50,640 nucleotides of DNA from Candidatus Zhuqueibacterota bacterium (GCA_014728115.1 WJME01000039.1:1-50640), one strand, 5' to 3'. Shown: positions 1 through 8,863, counted from the first letter of the stretch. A program made the numbers and translations. Notes: generated from the sequence alone by a model not told the origin.

Positions 1-2970
1 ACCGGTTCACAAAACGGCAGCGGCTTGCATCTGCAATCCTCAAACTATAATGCCTATATGAACAGCCGGGTGTATGAACAAGCCGGTACCGGCATTCTGG
101 TCGCCGGCAACTCGACCCGACCGGCGACCTATAATTTTATCCTCAATAATACGATTTACAATACCCCTTTTGAAGGCGTTTATGTCGGATCGGGCGGCAA
201 CGGCCAGAGCCAGAACCACGCCCATTTTACCCATGTGATCGACAATGATATTTCCACCCAAGGGAGTGGACCCAATGCCCTCATGGAAAACGCCATCGAT
301 CTTAAAGAGTATAACGATTATGGTGTGGCCGAAGGCAATTTTTGTCACGATTATGCCATTGTTTCCGGTGGAAATGGTGCCCTTGATATTCGGAACGACA
401 AGACCGGGACCCTGGTGTATGATAATACGTTTAAAGACATTACGACCACCGGCAGTACCTATAACGGTGTGGTAACCGTCCATTCCGATAATCAGGATCT
501 GGCGATCTGGAACAATATCTTTTACAACACCTCTGCTCATTCCGATAAGCTTTATGCCGTTCGCATCGAAGGCGATAATCACGCCGGCACCCTGATTGCG
601 CACAATAGCATCTATAATCTGCATCGGGGAATTTTGCTCGAAGATTATGGCGGGTCACTCGATGTCTCGGTCATGAACAACATCTGGCAGACCAACGATA
701 CCGAAATCAGCGAGTGGGGATCCACCGGGCGATTTACATTCAGTCACAATCTCTATGCCGGCAATCCATGGACATACGAGTCCGAACCCGGCCGTCAGAT
801 CGGTTCGGCCAACTGGACTGAGCCGGATAACGGTGATTTTACGCTTACCGCCTACAGCACCCTGGCCATCGATCAGGGCGATGCCGGTTCCGGCATTGAT
901 TGGGATGCGAGCGGACAGAAGCGCAATGACGGCCGTCCGGATATCGGCTGTGACGAGTCTGCTGTGGCCGCCACCACCCGCTGGTTCGTGGCCACAGATG
1001 GCAATGATAACAGCGGCATCGGCTCGATCGATCAGCCGTTTGCGACGCTGGAAAAGGCCGGGGACTGGACCACACCGGGTGACACCATCTATGTGCGTGG
1101 CGGCACCTATGGCGGTATCAAGCACGTCTATGGCGGCGCCTCGGGAACGGCGGCCGAGCCTGTTGTCATCACCGCTTATCTGCAGGAACAACCCGTTTTC
1201 GATGGCACAGGTGTGAGTGTCGCCAGCAATGAGGGGTTGTTCAGTGTCGTGGATTGGGATCATACGCTTTCTTACATTATTGTCGATGGTCTGGAAATTT
1301 GCCATTCCAGTGGCAAGGGACTGGTCTGGTTCGACTGTACGGATCTGATCATTCGCAATTGTACGGTGCATCATATTCAATACAAAGCCATCGGTGGTTA
1401 TGGTCACCGGGTGACCATCGAGGACAATCATGCCTTTCAGGCAGCGCTGGTCAATACCAATGGCAGCATGCTGCCGGGGGGCTGGCCCGGGATCATTCAG
1501 GGAAGTGTGAGTTGGCGTGACGGCACCCATCCCAGCGATTATATCATACGCAACAATGTGGTGCACGATTGCTGGGGTGAAGGTATCATACCGGGACAAT
1601 GCGACAATACCCTGATAGAGGGAAATACCGTGTATGACGTATTCAGCGTGCATATCTATCTGGACAAATCCACCAACGTCACGGTTCGTAACAACACCCT
1701 GTATACCACCAACCGGCTCTATGATCGCAGCGACAAGGGTTATCCGGCCACGGCGATTGCCCTGGCCAATGAAGAGTCGGTTTATGCCACAGATACCCCG
1801 TTGCAGAATATTCAGATTTACAACAATATCATTCACGGCTGCGGCCGGGGGATCAGCTATTGGCAGGATCCGGCCAACACCCGCAGTGCCAACACCTATG
1901 TCAATGTGAGCTGTTTTCACAACACCATTGTCGACCCGGTCAGACAGAGTATCTGGTTCGATGAGGTTCCCAGTGGATATACCCAACCCTCCGGATGTCA
2001 ATTGAAAAACAATATCATCGAGTCCGGCCAATATCAGGCTCTTTTCAATGATTTGTCCGCCTGGACGTTTAGCCATAACGATTGGGTGGATGGTGTACCT
2101 GCGTTTGCACAGGAACCGAACAGTTTCAGTCAGGATCCGTTGTTTGTTGCGCCTGCCTTGGCTGGTCCGATCAACGGGTATAAGGTCCAACCGTTGTCTC
2201 CGGTAATCGATGCGGGTGTGGTGGTCAACCCTGCAGTTGCCGAAGATATTGCGGGTACCTCCCGATCGGATGATGCCGCACCGGATATCGGCGCATTCGA
2301 GTTTCTGGCTGATGGGGTCATGATACAGCTCAAAGCCTTTTTACAGGGGCCCTTTGATGCGGATGGCGACAGCATGACCACAGACCTCATCGATGCGGAT
2401 CTGTTGCCGCACGAGTCGCCCTTTGCCGGGGATCCGGTTTCGCTGGCAGCGTTTCCCATGGATTCATCCGATTTTGTTGATTGGGTGTTGGTCGCATTGC
2501 GGGATGAGAATACACGAGCTGTGCTGGCAAGTCAGAGCGGCTTTGTGCTGAAAAACGGCTCGATCATCACCGCTGACGGTTGGCAGGCGTTTGTCTTTGA
2601 CGGCATGGCAGATGGTTCCTATGTCTTGTCTGTCAAGAGCCGCAACCATCTCGATGTCATGTCGCGGTTTGCGGTGGCACTCACTCGTGCAACTGTGACA
2701 GGGTATGATTTTTCCACATCCGCAGATCAGGCGTTTGGAGCGAACAGTCAGATTCAACTGGAAGAAAACATCTGGGGTTTGATTGCCGGGGACAGCAATC
2801 AGGACGGATATCTGACCACACAGGATTATGTGGTGTGGTACAATCAAAAATTACAATCACAGCCGGATTATTTTCAGGCAGATGTGAATCTGGATGGGCA
2901 GGTGAACCAAAATGATTATGTGTTTTGGATGGAAAGAGCCAGAAACGGATTCGGATCAGGGATACCGTAA
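1..2970 (+). CDS. Secreted double beta-helix protein with dockerin-like C-terminus (5' partial)
   Basis: The frame is open from base 1, so the N-terminus and any signal peptide lie outside the window; 989 residues are visible. The region to about residue 310 and that from about 325 to 760 are each rich in N-N-x-I / N-T-I/V-Y turns typical of right-handed parallel beta-helices (pectate lyase-like, DUF1565). The second starts afresh at WFVATDGNDNSG, as DUF1565 modules do. Residues about 770-920 match, from memory, a module common in secreted FCB proteins (DWVLVALRD, then RNHLDVMS). The last 65 residues hold two EF-hand-like dockerin loops, DSNQDGYLTTQDY and DVNLDGQVNQNDY. There is no NYPNPFNP module. 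Beta-helix proteins of this type often bind or cleave acidic polysaccharides; catalytic residues were not identified, so the enzymatic role is open. The gene appears richer in G+C than the later giant genes. Confidence 0.85.
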   Translation, partial: TGSQNGSGLHLQSSNYNAYMNSRVYEQAGTGILVAGNSTRPATYNFILNNTIYNTPFEGVYVGSGGNGQSQNHAHFTHVIDNDISTQGSGPNALMENAIDLKEYNDYGVAEGNFCHDYAIVSGGNGALDIRNDKTGTLVYDNTFKDITTTGSTYNGVVTVHSDNQDLAIWNNIFYNTSAHSDKLYAVRIEGDNHAGTLIAHNSIYNLHRGILLEDYGGSLDVSVMNNIWQTNDTEISEWGSTGRFTFSHNLYAGNPWTYESEPGRQIGSANWTEPDNGDFTLTAYSTLAIDQGDAGSGIDWDASGQKRNDGRPDIGCDESAVAATTRWFVATDGNDNSGIGSIDQPFATLEKAGDWTTPGDTIYVRGGTYGGIKHVYGGASGTAAEPVVITAYLQEQPVFDGTGVSVASNEGLFSVVDWDHTLSYIIVDGLEICHSSGKGLVWFDCTDLIIRNCTVHHIQYKAIGGYGHRVTIEDNHAFQAALVNTNGSMLPGGWPGIIQGSVSWRDGTHPSDYIIRNNVVHDCWGEGIIPGQCDNTLIEGNTVYDVFSVHIYLDKSTNVTVRNNTLYTTNRLYDRSDKGYPATAIALANEESVYATDTPLQNIQIYNNIIHGCGRGISYWQDPANTRSANTYVNVSCFHNTIVDPVRQSIWFDEVPSGYTQPSGCQLKNNIIESGQYQALFNDLSAWTFSHNDWVDGVPAFAQEPNSFSQDPLFVAPALAGPINGYKVQPLSPVIDAGVVVNPAVAEDIAGTSRSDDAAPDIGAFEFLADGVMIQLKAFLQGPFDADGDSMTTDLIDADLLPHESPFAGDPVSLAAFPMDSSDFVDWVLVALRDENTRAVLASQSGFVLKNGSIITADGWQAFVFDGMADGSYVLSVKSRNHLDVMSRFAVALTRATVTGYDFSTSADQAFGANSQIQLEENIWGLIAGDSNQDGYLTTQDYVVWYNQKLQSQPDYFQADVNLDGQVNQNDYVFWMERARNGFGSGIP

Positions 2971-3101
2971 AGTCTGTTTGACAGGTAGAAGGCAAAAAGT
3001 GAGCGTTGAGAATAGTCTTTGCATTTCCGTTTCCGAAATTTATCTTGCAAATCAGTGCTAAATTAAGTAAAATAATAAAAACAGGAGGATATCAAGCCGC
3101 C

Positions 3102-3596
3102 ATGCCCATTATCACGGTGGAAAAACCGCTCAAGGATAAACTCGGCGACGAGGGAGTCGACAGCCTGATCCGGCTCTTGAACCAGAGCCAGCAGAACCAA
3201 AAACAGGACCTTATGGTTTATCTGGAAGAAAAATACGAACATCGGCTGGGTAAAGAGATTGGCAACGTGAATGAACGCATTACGGAAGAGATCGGCAAGG
3301 TCAATGAACGTCTGACCGAGGAAATCGGCAAGGTCAACGAACGTCTGACCGAGGAAATTGGTAAGGTCAACGAACGTCTGACCGAGGAAATCGGCAAGGT
3401 CAACGAACGTCTGACCGAGGAAATCGGCAAGGTCAACGAGCGCATCACCAAAGAGATCGCTGACGTTAAAGTCGAGATCAGTAACGTCCGCTCCGATGCA
3501 TCGAAAAACCATGCTAACCTGATCAAATGGATGTTTATCTTTTGGATGGGTCAGGTGATCGCATTGGTGGGGATTCTGTTTGCGTTTTTCAAATAA
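3102..3596 (+). CDS. Membrane-anchored hendecad coiled-coil protein (DUF1640/CCDC90-like)
   Basis: 164 residues. The ATG at 3102 is chosen because a strong AGGAGG lies at 3083-3088 just upstream; a longer frame from 3006 has no such site. Residues 1-50 are a charged helical head. Residues 51-127 are seven consecutive 11-residue units of the form EEIGKVNERLT, the hallmark of a right-handed or hendecad coiled coil. Residues about 141-162 (IKWMFIFWMGQVIALVGILF) form one transmembrane helix ending the protein. This layout, a head, coiled coil and C-terminal WMFIFW-type anchor, matches small bacterial DUF1640/CCDC90-like proteins of unknown function. It probably sits in the inner membrane with the coiled coil in the cytoplasm. 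No partner is evident nearby. Confidence 0.85.
   Translation: MPIITVEKPLKDKLGDEGVDSLIRLLNQSQQNQKQDLMVYLEEKYEHRLGKEIGNVNERITEEIGKVNERLTEEIGKVNERLTEEIGKVNERLTEEIGKVNERLTEEIGKVNERITKEIADVKVEISNVRSDASKNHANLIKWMFIFWMGQVIALVGILFAFFK
3252..3482 (+). repeat. Tandem 33-bp coding repeat (seven units)
   Basis: Seven in-frame 33-bp units encode 11-residue hendecads. The units at about 3285-3449 are almost identical at DNA level, differing mainly at synonymous positions and at the end of the last one; the first and last units are more diverged. Such an array can gain or lose units by slippage without breaking the frame. Confidence 0.9.
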
Positions 3597-3740
3597 TAAC
3601 GACAATTCAGACGATGAGCAAGGCCAAAAGCCCGATAAAAACGAAAAACAGGTGCCCGGGGAAAACAAAGTCGAATCAAATTAGATTATATGCATGATCA
3701 AGTCACTGTTCTGTTCAATAAACTCACAGGAAGATAGATT

Positions 3741-3971
3741 ATGAATATTAAAGTTTTGGGCAGTGGCTGCTCAAAATGTAACGAGCTGGAAAAGCGGGTC
3801 CGGCAAGTGGCCGAGTCACATCACATCGAGATCGACCTGGAAAAAGTCACGGCTGTCGAGGATATCATGTCCTATGGCGTCATGATCACCCCGGGTTTGG
3901 TGATCGACGGAAATGTCAAAAGTTCTGGGAAGCTGCCGTCTAAAGAGGAAATCCTGGAGTGGATTTCCTGA
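3741..3971 (+). CDS. Small thioredoxin-like redox-active disulfide protein
   Basis: 76 residues, the usual size of the glutaredoxin-like 'redox-active disulfide protein 2' group (TM0996/MTH895 type). The CSKC active site is at residues 10-13 in the context GSGCSKC, followed by the long helix expected after the active-site cysteines. The cis-proline of the fold lies in MITPGLVIDG, and the last strand and helix end in EEILEWIS. AGGAAG stands 7-8 bases before the ATG. It is cytoplasmic, without a signal or membrane segment. In other genomes such proteins often neighbour permeases or arsenic genes; here there is no such neighbour, so the target is unknown. Confidence 0.85.
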   Translation: MNIKVLGSGCSKCNELEKRVRQVAESHHIEIDLEKVTAVEDIMSYGVMITPGLVIDGNVKSSGKLPSKEEILEWIS

Positions 3972-4028
3972 GTCTAGAGTTTCAAACCTTAATTCTGACC
4001 TGAACAATCACACTTGAATTACGAAAGC

Positions 4029-4508
4029 TCAGGATGTGGATCGTTTCAGATAGAGGATCATGTCCTGATGAGGAATGTCATCTTCCAGATATATTTGCGA
4101 GACTGGCTGAAATCCAAATTCACGATAAAACTTGTCAAGATAGAGTTGACCGGACAAACATATGTTTTGCCCGGGAAAGAGCTGTTGGGTCAGGTCAATG
4201 GCTCTGTGCAAGAGCTCCCGACCCAGTCCACTGCTCCGAAAGTCAGATGAGGTAAGAATACGACCAATAGAGGGTTCATTGAAACGCAATCCCGGCGGAA
4301 CGATTCTGGCATAGGCAGCCAGGTCGTTTCCAGTCCATGCCATAAGGTGATGGCAATAAAGATCGATACGATCGATTTCGTGAAATGGACAATGTTGTTC
4401 CACGATAAATACATCCTGGCGTGCCGCCAAGATGTCATACAAGGTCGGCACATCGAGCTGATCAAATGTCTTGGTCGTCCAGGTCATTTTTGTAGGTTCA
4501 GCGGTCAT
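4029..4508 (-). CDS. ElaA-like GNAT acetyltransferase
   Basis: 159 residues. The ElaA-type pattern is visible: LYDILAARQDVFIVEQHCP near the N-terminus, then AYARIVPPG, then the acetyl-CoA loop in SSGLGRELLHRAI (the Q/RxxGxG/A motif of GNATs) and a C-terminal LDKFYREFGFQPV stretch. It should transfer an acetyl group from acetyl-CoA to an amine; the substrate of this subfamily is not established. Its ATG overlaps the last 11 bases of the upstream glycosidase-like lipoprotein gene in another frame, suggesting translational coupling, although the two products have no obvious shared role. A second ATG six codons later is possible. Confidence 0.85.
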   Translation of the reverse strand: MTAEPTKMTWTTKTFDQLDVPTLYDILAARQDVFIVEQHCPFHEIDRIDLYCHHLMAWTGNDLAAYARIVPPGLRFNEPSIGRILTSSDFRSSGLGRELLHRAIDLTQQLFPGQNICLSGQLYLDKFYREFGFQPVSQIYLEDDIPHQDMILYLKRSTS

Positions 4509-6144
4509 TTGTTGTCTCTGGTGATATGATCAAATGTTTTTCTTGCCCTGCTGTCAGGCTGATGGCCAATCCGGATCTCAAACGCTCACCGGAAACAGGT
4601 TGTGCAGAATCGTTTCTGAAATATACCCGGTAAGAGTGTTCATTTTCCACCGTGTACCATTGAGGGAACTGATTGATGCGGGGATAATCTATGGGAAGTC
4701 TCATAATGGATTTATGACGAGGCGCATCAAAGATCAGCTGACCCTGCCAGGCATTGCTTGCAGAGAGCGCAATATACACATTATCGTCAAGAGTGACTGC
4801 ACCCAATACGATGTCATTTCGCCACGGTTTGATCGTTATGCCCTTGCTTTTCCACAGGGCATACATGATGGATGTGCGGGCAAAGTTACCATCTCCATGC
4901 CAACCCTCGATGATACCACTGGGTTGTTGTTTGCTCCACATGATTTTTATATTCTGGTCGATCCACAATGCGGCGGATGTCATAGGTTCCCGGTTATAGA
5001 GATTGAGTGCCCCTTCGATCGCATCGGCATAGCCATCAGCACTATTCCCTTCCCAGTCGTATTCATGATAATAATCCAAATTCGACAGACATTCTATGAC
5101 AGCGTCACGATAGCTCTGAATATCATCCAACAGAAACATTGTATAGAAACCATTATAATTGTATCCGAACGTATCACAGATTTCATTGTCGTGCTCATGG
5201 GTGATCGGATTGACCCAATTGTAAAAGAATCCGTGCTCATTGCGTCCAATTTCGAGAATGGTGTCCAGCATTTTGTAAAGGGGATCGCGATAGAGATTCT
5301 TTTTGTCTGTTCTGCCAAAATGAAGCGCAGCATACACTTCTGTGAGTCCGGATATCACCTCACATCCATGGTCGCGCAATCGGATGCGCTCGTTTTGTTC
5401 GGTGGGGAGATTGTGCAAAAGATAATAGCTGGCCAGCCGGATAGCGTAATCCAGGTATTTTGGCTGACCGGTCATCCAATAAAGACGAGCGAGCACCTGC
5501 ATCATTTCACCGTTCACTTCCCGGTTCAGAGAGGGCAGTTTCCCTGCAGGAGTATCATAACGGGCATGTTCCCAAATATCCTCGACGATATTGATCATCC
5601 GGTCTGACCAGGGTGAGGAGCCCAGCCATTCGGTCAATGGCAGCAATCCATCCTTGACATATTCGGATCCATTGAAAATCAGCCGGTCCATGTCCGGTTC
5701 AGGGTACGCAAAACTCTGTTCTGTAAATGACCAGGTGTCGGGTAAAGAGCCGACACGAGAGGTCAACCTTTTTTCGGTTTGAAGCATATCCAGCATCCGC
5801 TCCAAAAGAGTGGAATCTGTGATTGCCGCAGTGAGAACCATGAACGGGTAGTTATCTGCTGCAGAATCTTTGCCGTTCCAGATATCCCGGTCAGAATCCA
5901 GGTTGCGGGGAATCAGACCAGTGGTTGAATCTGCATGGTCCAGCCAGCCATGAACAAAACGTACAGAACGATGAATCGCTTCATTGGCCTGCCGTCCGTT
6001 TTCCAGGGCTTTCTGAAAGGTTACCTGGGTATTTACAAAGAGATCAGGTTGTCGATCGCAGGACGCAAAGAGGAGAGTAAAAACAACCACAAGGCAACGA
6101 ATACATTGATCAAAAATTTTGAATCTACCTGGATTTGTTTGCAT
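4498..6144 (-). CDS. Lipoprotein with six-hairpin glycosidase-like fold
   Basis: 548 residues from the ATG at 6144. The frame runs open to 6348, but that would overlap nth and lacks a signal sequence, whereas this ATG follows AGAGGAAG and begins a lipoprotein signal with lipobox LFASC (Cys29). The body has repeated aromatic-rich helical pairs such as RLYWMTGQPKYLDYA and HGCEVISGLTEVYAAL, and GFFYNWVNP, as seen in (alpha/alpha)6 enzymes that process polysaccharides or uronides. A beta-rich tail follows from about residue 430. I cannot place it in a numbered GH or PL family, and no catalytic residue is certain. It is expected on the periplasmic or outer-membrane face. It lies 20 bases downstream of nth and overlaps the acetyltransferase gene. 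Confidence 0.7.
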   Translation of the reverse strand: MQTNPGRFKIFDQCIRCLVVVFTLLFASCDRQPDLFVNTQVTFQKALENGRQANEAIHRSVRFVHGWLDHADSTTGLIPRNLDSDRDIWNGKDSAADNYPFMVLTAAITDSTLLERMLDMLQTEKRLTSRVGSLPDTWSFTEQSFAYPEPDMDRLIFNGSEYVKDGLLPLTEWLGSSPWSDRMINIVEDIWEHARYDTPAGKLPSLNREVNGEMMQVLARLYWMTGQPKYLDYAIRLASYYLLHNLPTEQNERIRLRDHGCEVISGLTEVYAALHFGRTDKKNLYRDPLYKMLDTILEIGRNEHGFFYNWVNPITHEHDNEICDTFGYNYNGFYTMFLLDDIQSYRDAVIECLSNLDYYHEYDWEGNSADGYADAIEGALNLYNREPMTSAALWIDQNIKIMWSKQQPSGIIEGWHGDGNFARTSIMYALWKSKGITIKPWRNDIVLGAVTLDDNVYIALSASNAWQGQLIFDAPRHKSIMRLPIDYPRINQFPQWYTVENEHSYRVYFRNDSAQPVSGERLRSGLAISLTAGQEKHLIISPETTNDR

Positions 6145-6164
6145 TGGCTTCCTCTCTGAATGAA

Positions 6165-6791
6165 TCAGTTTTCTGTTCCGATCTCTTTGCAGATCGGGCA
6201 TTCCATGGGATGATGTCCCCTGGCCGGGCAATAGGACCGGCCAAAATAAATCATTTGCAGGTGTAATTTGATCCATTGGTCCCTGGGAAAGATTCGTTTC
6301 AGATCCGCTTCTGTCTGCAGAACAGATTTGCCATTGGAAAGGCCCCATCTCTTTGCCAATCGATGAATATGAGTATCGACCGGGAATGCAGGAATCCCAA
6401 AGGCCTGCGCCATGACCACAGAGGCGGTCTTGTGTCCAACTCCCGGCAATGACTCTAGAGCCTTGAATGATGAAGGGACTCTGCCATCGTATTCATCCAT
6501 CAAGCGCTGCGATAAGCTCAATATGGATTTTGTTTTTTGTGGCGCCAGGCCGCACGAACGGATGATTTGCAATAGTTCAGATTCTGACAAAGTCACCATC
6601 TTTTCAGGGGTATCTGCCCGTTCGAACAGCACAGGAGTCACTTTATTGACTTGCACATCTGTGGTCTGGGCAGACAATAATACAGAAATCAAAAGGGTAA
6701 ACGCATCCCTGTGATTTAAAGGGATTTCAGGTCGTGGAAAATAATCATCCAGTGTCTTGATGATAAAGTCGGCTTTTTGATGTTCATTCAC
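6165..6791 (-). CDS. nth: Endonuclease III (DNA glycosylase/AP lyase)
   Basis: 208 residues, normal length for Nth. It removes oxidised pyrimidines and nicks the abasic site in base excision repair. The helix-hairpin-helix is LPGVGHKTA (residues 115-123) with catalytic Lys121, and the catalytic Asp139 lies in FPVDTHIHR. The early LLISVLLSAQTTD block is the family signature. The C-terminal iron-sulfur loop is abnormal: cysteines occur only at 188, 198 and 201 (C-x9-C-x2-C), and no fourth cysteine follows before the end, where E. coli Nth has C-x6-C-x2-C-x5-C. It is therefore either cluster-free or liganded differently. It is the first gene of a minus-strand run into the glycosidase-like lipoprotein and acetyltransferase. 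Confidence 0.93.
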   Translation of the reverse strand: MNEHQKADFIIKTLDDYFPRPEIPLNHRDAFTLLISVLLSAQTTDVQVNKVTPVLFERADTPEKMVTLSESELLQIIRSCGLAPQKTKSILSLSQRLMDEYDGRVPSSFKALESLPGVGHKTASVVMAQAFGIPAFPVDTHIHRLAKRWGLSNGKSVLQTEADLKRIFPRDQWIKLHLQMIYFGRSYCPARGHHPMECPICKEIGTEN

Positions 6792-6917
6792 GATTCATAT
6801 CATCCTGTAGAATGGCCAGGTAACCTGACAATATGGCTTTTTTTAGATATTTTTTCAAGCTTTATTCCTGCCTGATTGCTTTTTACGGCACAAATCAAGC
6901 ATATCAACAATCTTTGG

Positions 6918-7625
6918 TCATTTTTGCCATAATCTACCCGCCAGATAGGGAATAACGACTTCACTTTTGAGAACACGTGGCCCCAAAGATACGCTTTGAA
7001 AACCGACATTTGTGAATTTTTCGATTTCATACGGAATGAATCCGCCCTCTGGTCCGATGGCCAGGACAACAGGTGCATTAATGGACCTCGGAAAATTATC
7101 AATACTTTTTGGATGCGCGAGTAAGGCCAGGTTATTTTTAATGAGTTCAGGTACACGATCCTCCACAAAGGGTTTGAATAACGGCATTAATTCGATATGC
7201 GGCAGGACGGTATCTTTGCTTTGTTCAAGCCCCAGGAGCAGATACTTTTTCAGATTTTGTTGCAAGAGCACAGGACTTGACCAATAGCTCTTTTCCACTT
7301 TCCAGCACCCAAAAAGAAAAATGGATTTGATACCAAGACTCGCAAGGGTTTGCAGGAGTCGTTTGAGTGCTTTGGGTCGTGGTAACGCAAGTAAAAGAGT
7401 AAGCGGCAACGGTGGGGGTGGAGGTATTTTCAGGTCGACCTGGCATGAAACCCGGTTGTTTATTTCTAGAATCCTTGCAGGTCCCATCATCCCATCGATT
7501 TCGCCGACATTGATCAGGTCACCGGGTTTGGCTTTGAGCACTTTTTGGATATGATCGGCTTGTTTACCCTCAAAATGTACCCGATCATTTATTCTTTGGT
7601 CACGAGAAAACAGGACAATATTCAT
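6918..7625 (-). CDS. rsmE: 16S rRNA m3U1498 methyltransferase RsmE
   Basis: 235 residues from the ATG at 7625; a TTG 14 codons earlier is possible but less likely. The small N-terminal PUA-like domain (residues 1-70) is followed by a SPOUT (trefoil-knot) methyltransferase domain. Family signatures are LAIGPEGGF and the C-terminal SLGPRVLKSEVV, which in RsmE usually reads LG-x-R-I-L-R-x-E-T. It methylates N3 of U1498 of 16S rRNA (E. coli numbering) using SAM. A short proline run in the linker (IPPPPPLPL, near residue 70) separates the domains and is longer than I would expect. It is divergent from the Mla-type operon and 126 bases upstream of nth. Confidence 0.9.
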   Translation of the reverse strand: MNIVLFSRDQRINDRVHFEGKQADHIQKVLKAKPGDLINVGEIDGMMGPARILEINNRVSCQVDLKIPPPPPLPLTLLLALPRPKALKRLLQTLASLGIKSIFLFGCWKVEKSYWSSPVLLQQNLKKYLLLGLEQSKDTVLPHIELMPLFKPFVEDRVPELIKNNLALLAHPKSIDNFPRSINAPVVLAIGPEGGFIPYEIEKFTNVGFQSVSLGPRVLKSEVVIPYLAGRLWQK

Positions 7626-7878
7626 TCGAGTCTCATCACTCTGTAAACGGGTTTGGTTTATCTGCAATTTAGAATAAATTTTTAAAAACCAAAATAGAGA
7701 ATATCGATGCAGACATGCACGCGGAGCATGCCATTGAACTAGGTGTTACATCTTTTCAAAAATTAGAATGTTTGCGGAATTGTGACTGGCCTTTTGGTTG
7801 TTAATCTATATAATAATTCGCTTTATACGTGTATTTCAATAGGTTTTTTATCTATTGAGCCATGGAGAATTGTTGCTT
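7626..7878. other. Divergent intergenic region between rsmE and the mla-type operon
   Basis: 253 bases that should hold both promoters. A TATAAT hexamer at 7809-7814 reads toward the mla-type genes, with no well-spaced -35 box. A 29-codon frame at 7715-7804 (MHAEHAIELG...) has no ribosome-binding site, and I do not call it a gene. Confidence 0.4.
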
Positions 7879-8862
7879 ATGGTCAGCAGATCACAAAAAA
7901 TTCGGCTGGGTATATTTGTCACCCTTGCCATTGCTGTATTCGTTGGCACCCTGGTCGTTATCGTCGCCCCCAGGATGTTTGAAGATCGAGAGACTTATAA
8001 AATTGGCTTCAGAGATGTCTCTCTAAGTGGATTACAGGAGGGAAGCGCTGTAAAATATCAGGGGTTAACCGTTGGCTATGTGAGCGATATCTCTATAGAT
8101 CCGGATGATATCGGACGAGTCCTTGTAACGATCAGTCTTGAAGAGGGAACTCCTATCCGCAAAGACACCAGAGCACAAATCGCCTATCTGGGAATCACGG
8201 GACTCAAAACGATTGAATTAAAAAGTGGTAGTCCGGATGCCCCATCCCTGGAACCTGGGTCTTTTATCGAAAGCAGCCGCTCGATAACGCAGGAAATTAC
8301 CGGGCGCGCAGAAACGCTGGCAGAGAAAACAGAAATTATTCTCAATAATCTTATCGAATTGACTTCTGCTGAACGAAGAATCCAGTTCACCAAAGTGGCA
8401 GAAAACACTTCAGAGACACTGGAGCAATTGAATATGATACTGGAACAAAATCAGGATTCGTTTGCCAGAACGATGGACAATGTAGAAACCTTTAGTTACC
8501 AACTCGACGGAGTGACGGCTACCACGCGGGATATATTGGACAGGGTGAATCATTTTACTCGCTCTGATACTGTGCAACAGATGATCGGTAATTTTTCCAC
8601 ATTCAGCCAATCGCTGACAGAGGCAGATATTGTGCGACTGATTTCTGAACTGAATATTACTCTGGAAAAAACAAATGTCATGTTACAAGATGTGGAAATC
8701 ACATTCTCAAAAAGCAGAACAGATCTCGTTTATACCATTGAAACACTTAAAGAAAGTGTAGAGTATCTCAATCAGTTCTCTCGTCTGATCAGTGAAGATC
8801 CCTCTGTACTCATCAGAGGGGCCGAACCCAAGAACGCACCTGATTTTAAATTGGAACAATAA
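7879..8862 (+). CDS. mlaD: MCE-domain lipid-binding protein (MlaD family)
   Basis: 327 residues. The ATG at 7879 is chosen because GGAGAA lies ten bases upstream; the frame also runs to a TTG at 7855. An N-terminal membrane anchor (about residues 8-30, GIFVTLAIAVFVGTLVVIV) is followed by one MCE domain at about residues 40-125, with the pattern GLQEGSAVKYQGLTVGYVSDI. The rest, about 130-310, is predicted helical or coiled coil and rich in T, N and L. In Mla and Mce systems this protein forms a hexameric ring in the periplasm that passes phospholipids between inner and outer membrane. The long helical tail resembles tube-forming MCE proteins more than the short E. coli MlaD. First gene of the operon. 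Confidence 0.88.
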   Translation: MVSRSQKIRLGIFVTLAIAVFVGTLVVIVAPRMFEDRETYKIGFRDVSLSGLQEGSAVKYQGLTVGYVSDISIDPDDIGRVLVTISLEEGTPIRKDTRAQIAYLGITGLKTIELKSGSPDAPSLEPGSFIESSRSITQEITGRAETLAEKTEIILNNLIELTSAERRIQFTKVAENTSETLEQLNMILEQNQDSFARTMDNVETFSYQLDGVTATTRDILDRVNHFTRSDTVQQMIGNFSTFSQSLTEADIVRLISELNITLEKTNVMLQDVEITFSKSRTDLVYTIETLKESVEYLNQFSRLISEDPSVLIRGAEPKNAPDFKLEQ

Positions 8863-8863
8863 A

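Noticed and set aside
655..2190. 511-codon open frame antisense to the beta-helix gene
   Set aside because: It mirrors a real gene with clear beta-helix and dockerin-like features, lacks a family match or signal, and such long antisense frames are expected from the codon bias of the sense gene.
3252..3482. 33-bp repeats as a possible CRISPR array
   Set aside because: The units abut with no spacers, stay in frame and encode a coiled coil.
4534..5607. 357-codon frame antisense to the six-hairpin lipoprotein
   Set aside because: No ribosome-binding site and no recognisable domain; the opposite strand has a lipobox, a good ribosome-binding site and a globular enzyme pattern.
7715..7804. Small 29-codon frame in the rsmE-mlaD gap
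   Set aside because: No ribosome-binding site and no recognised family; it may be chance.
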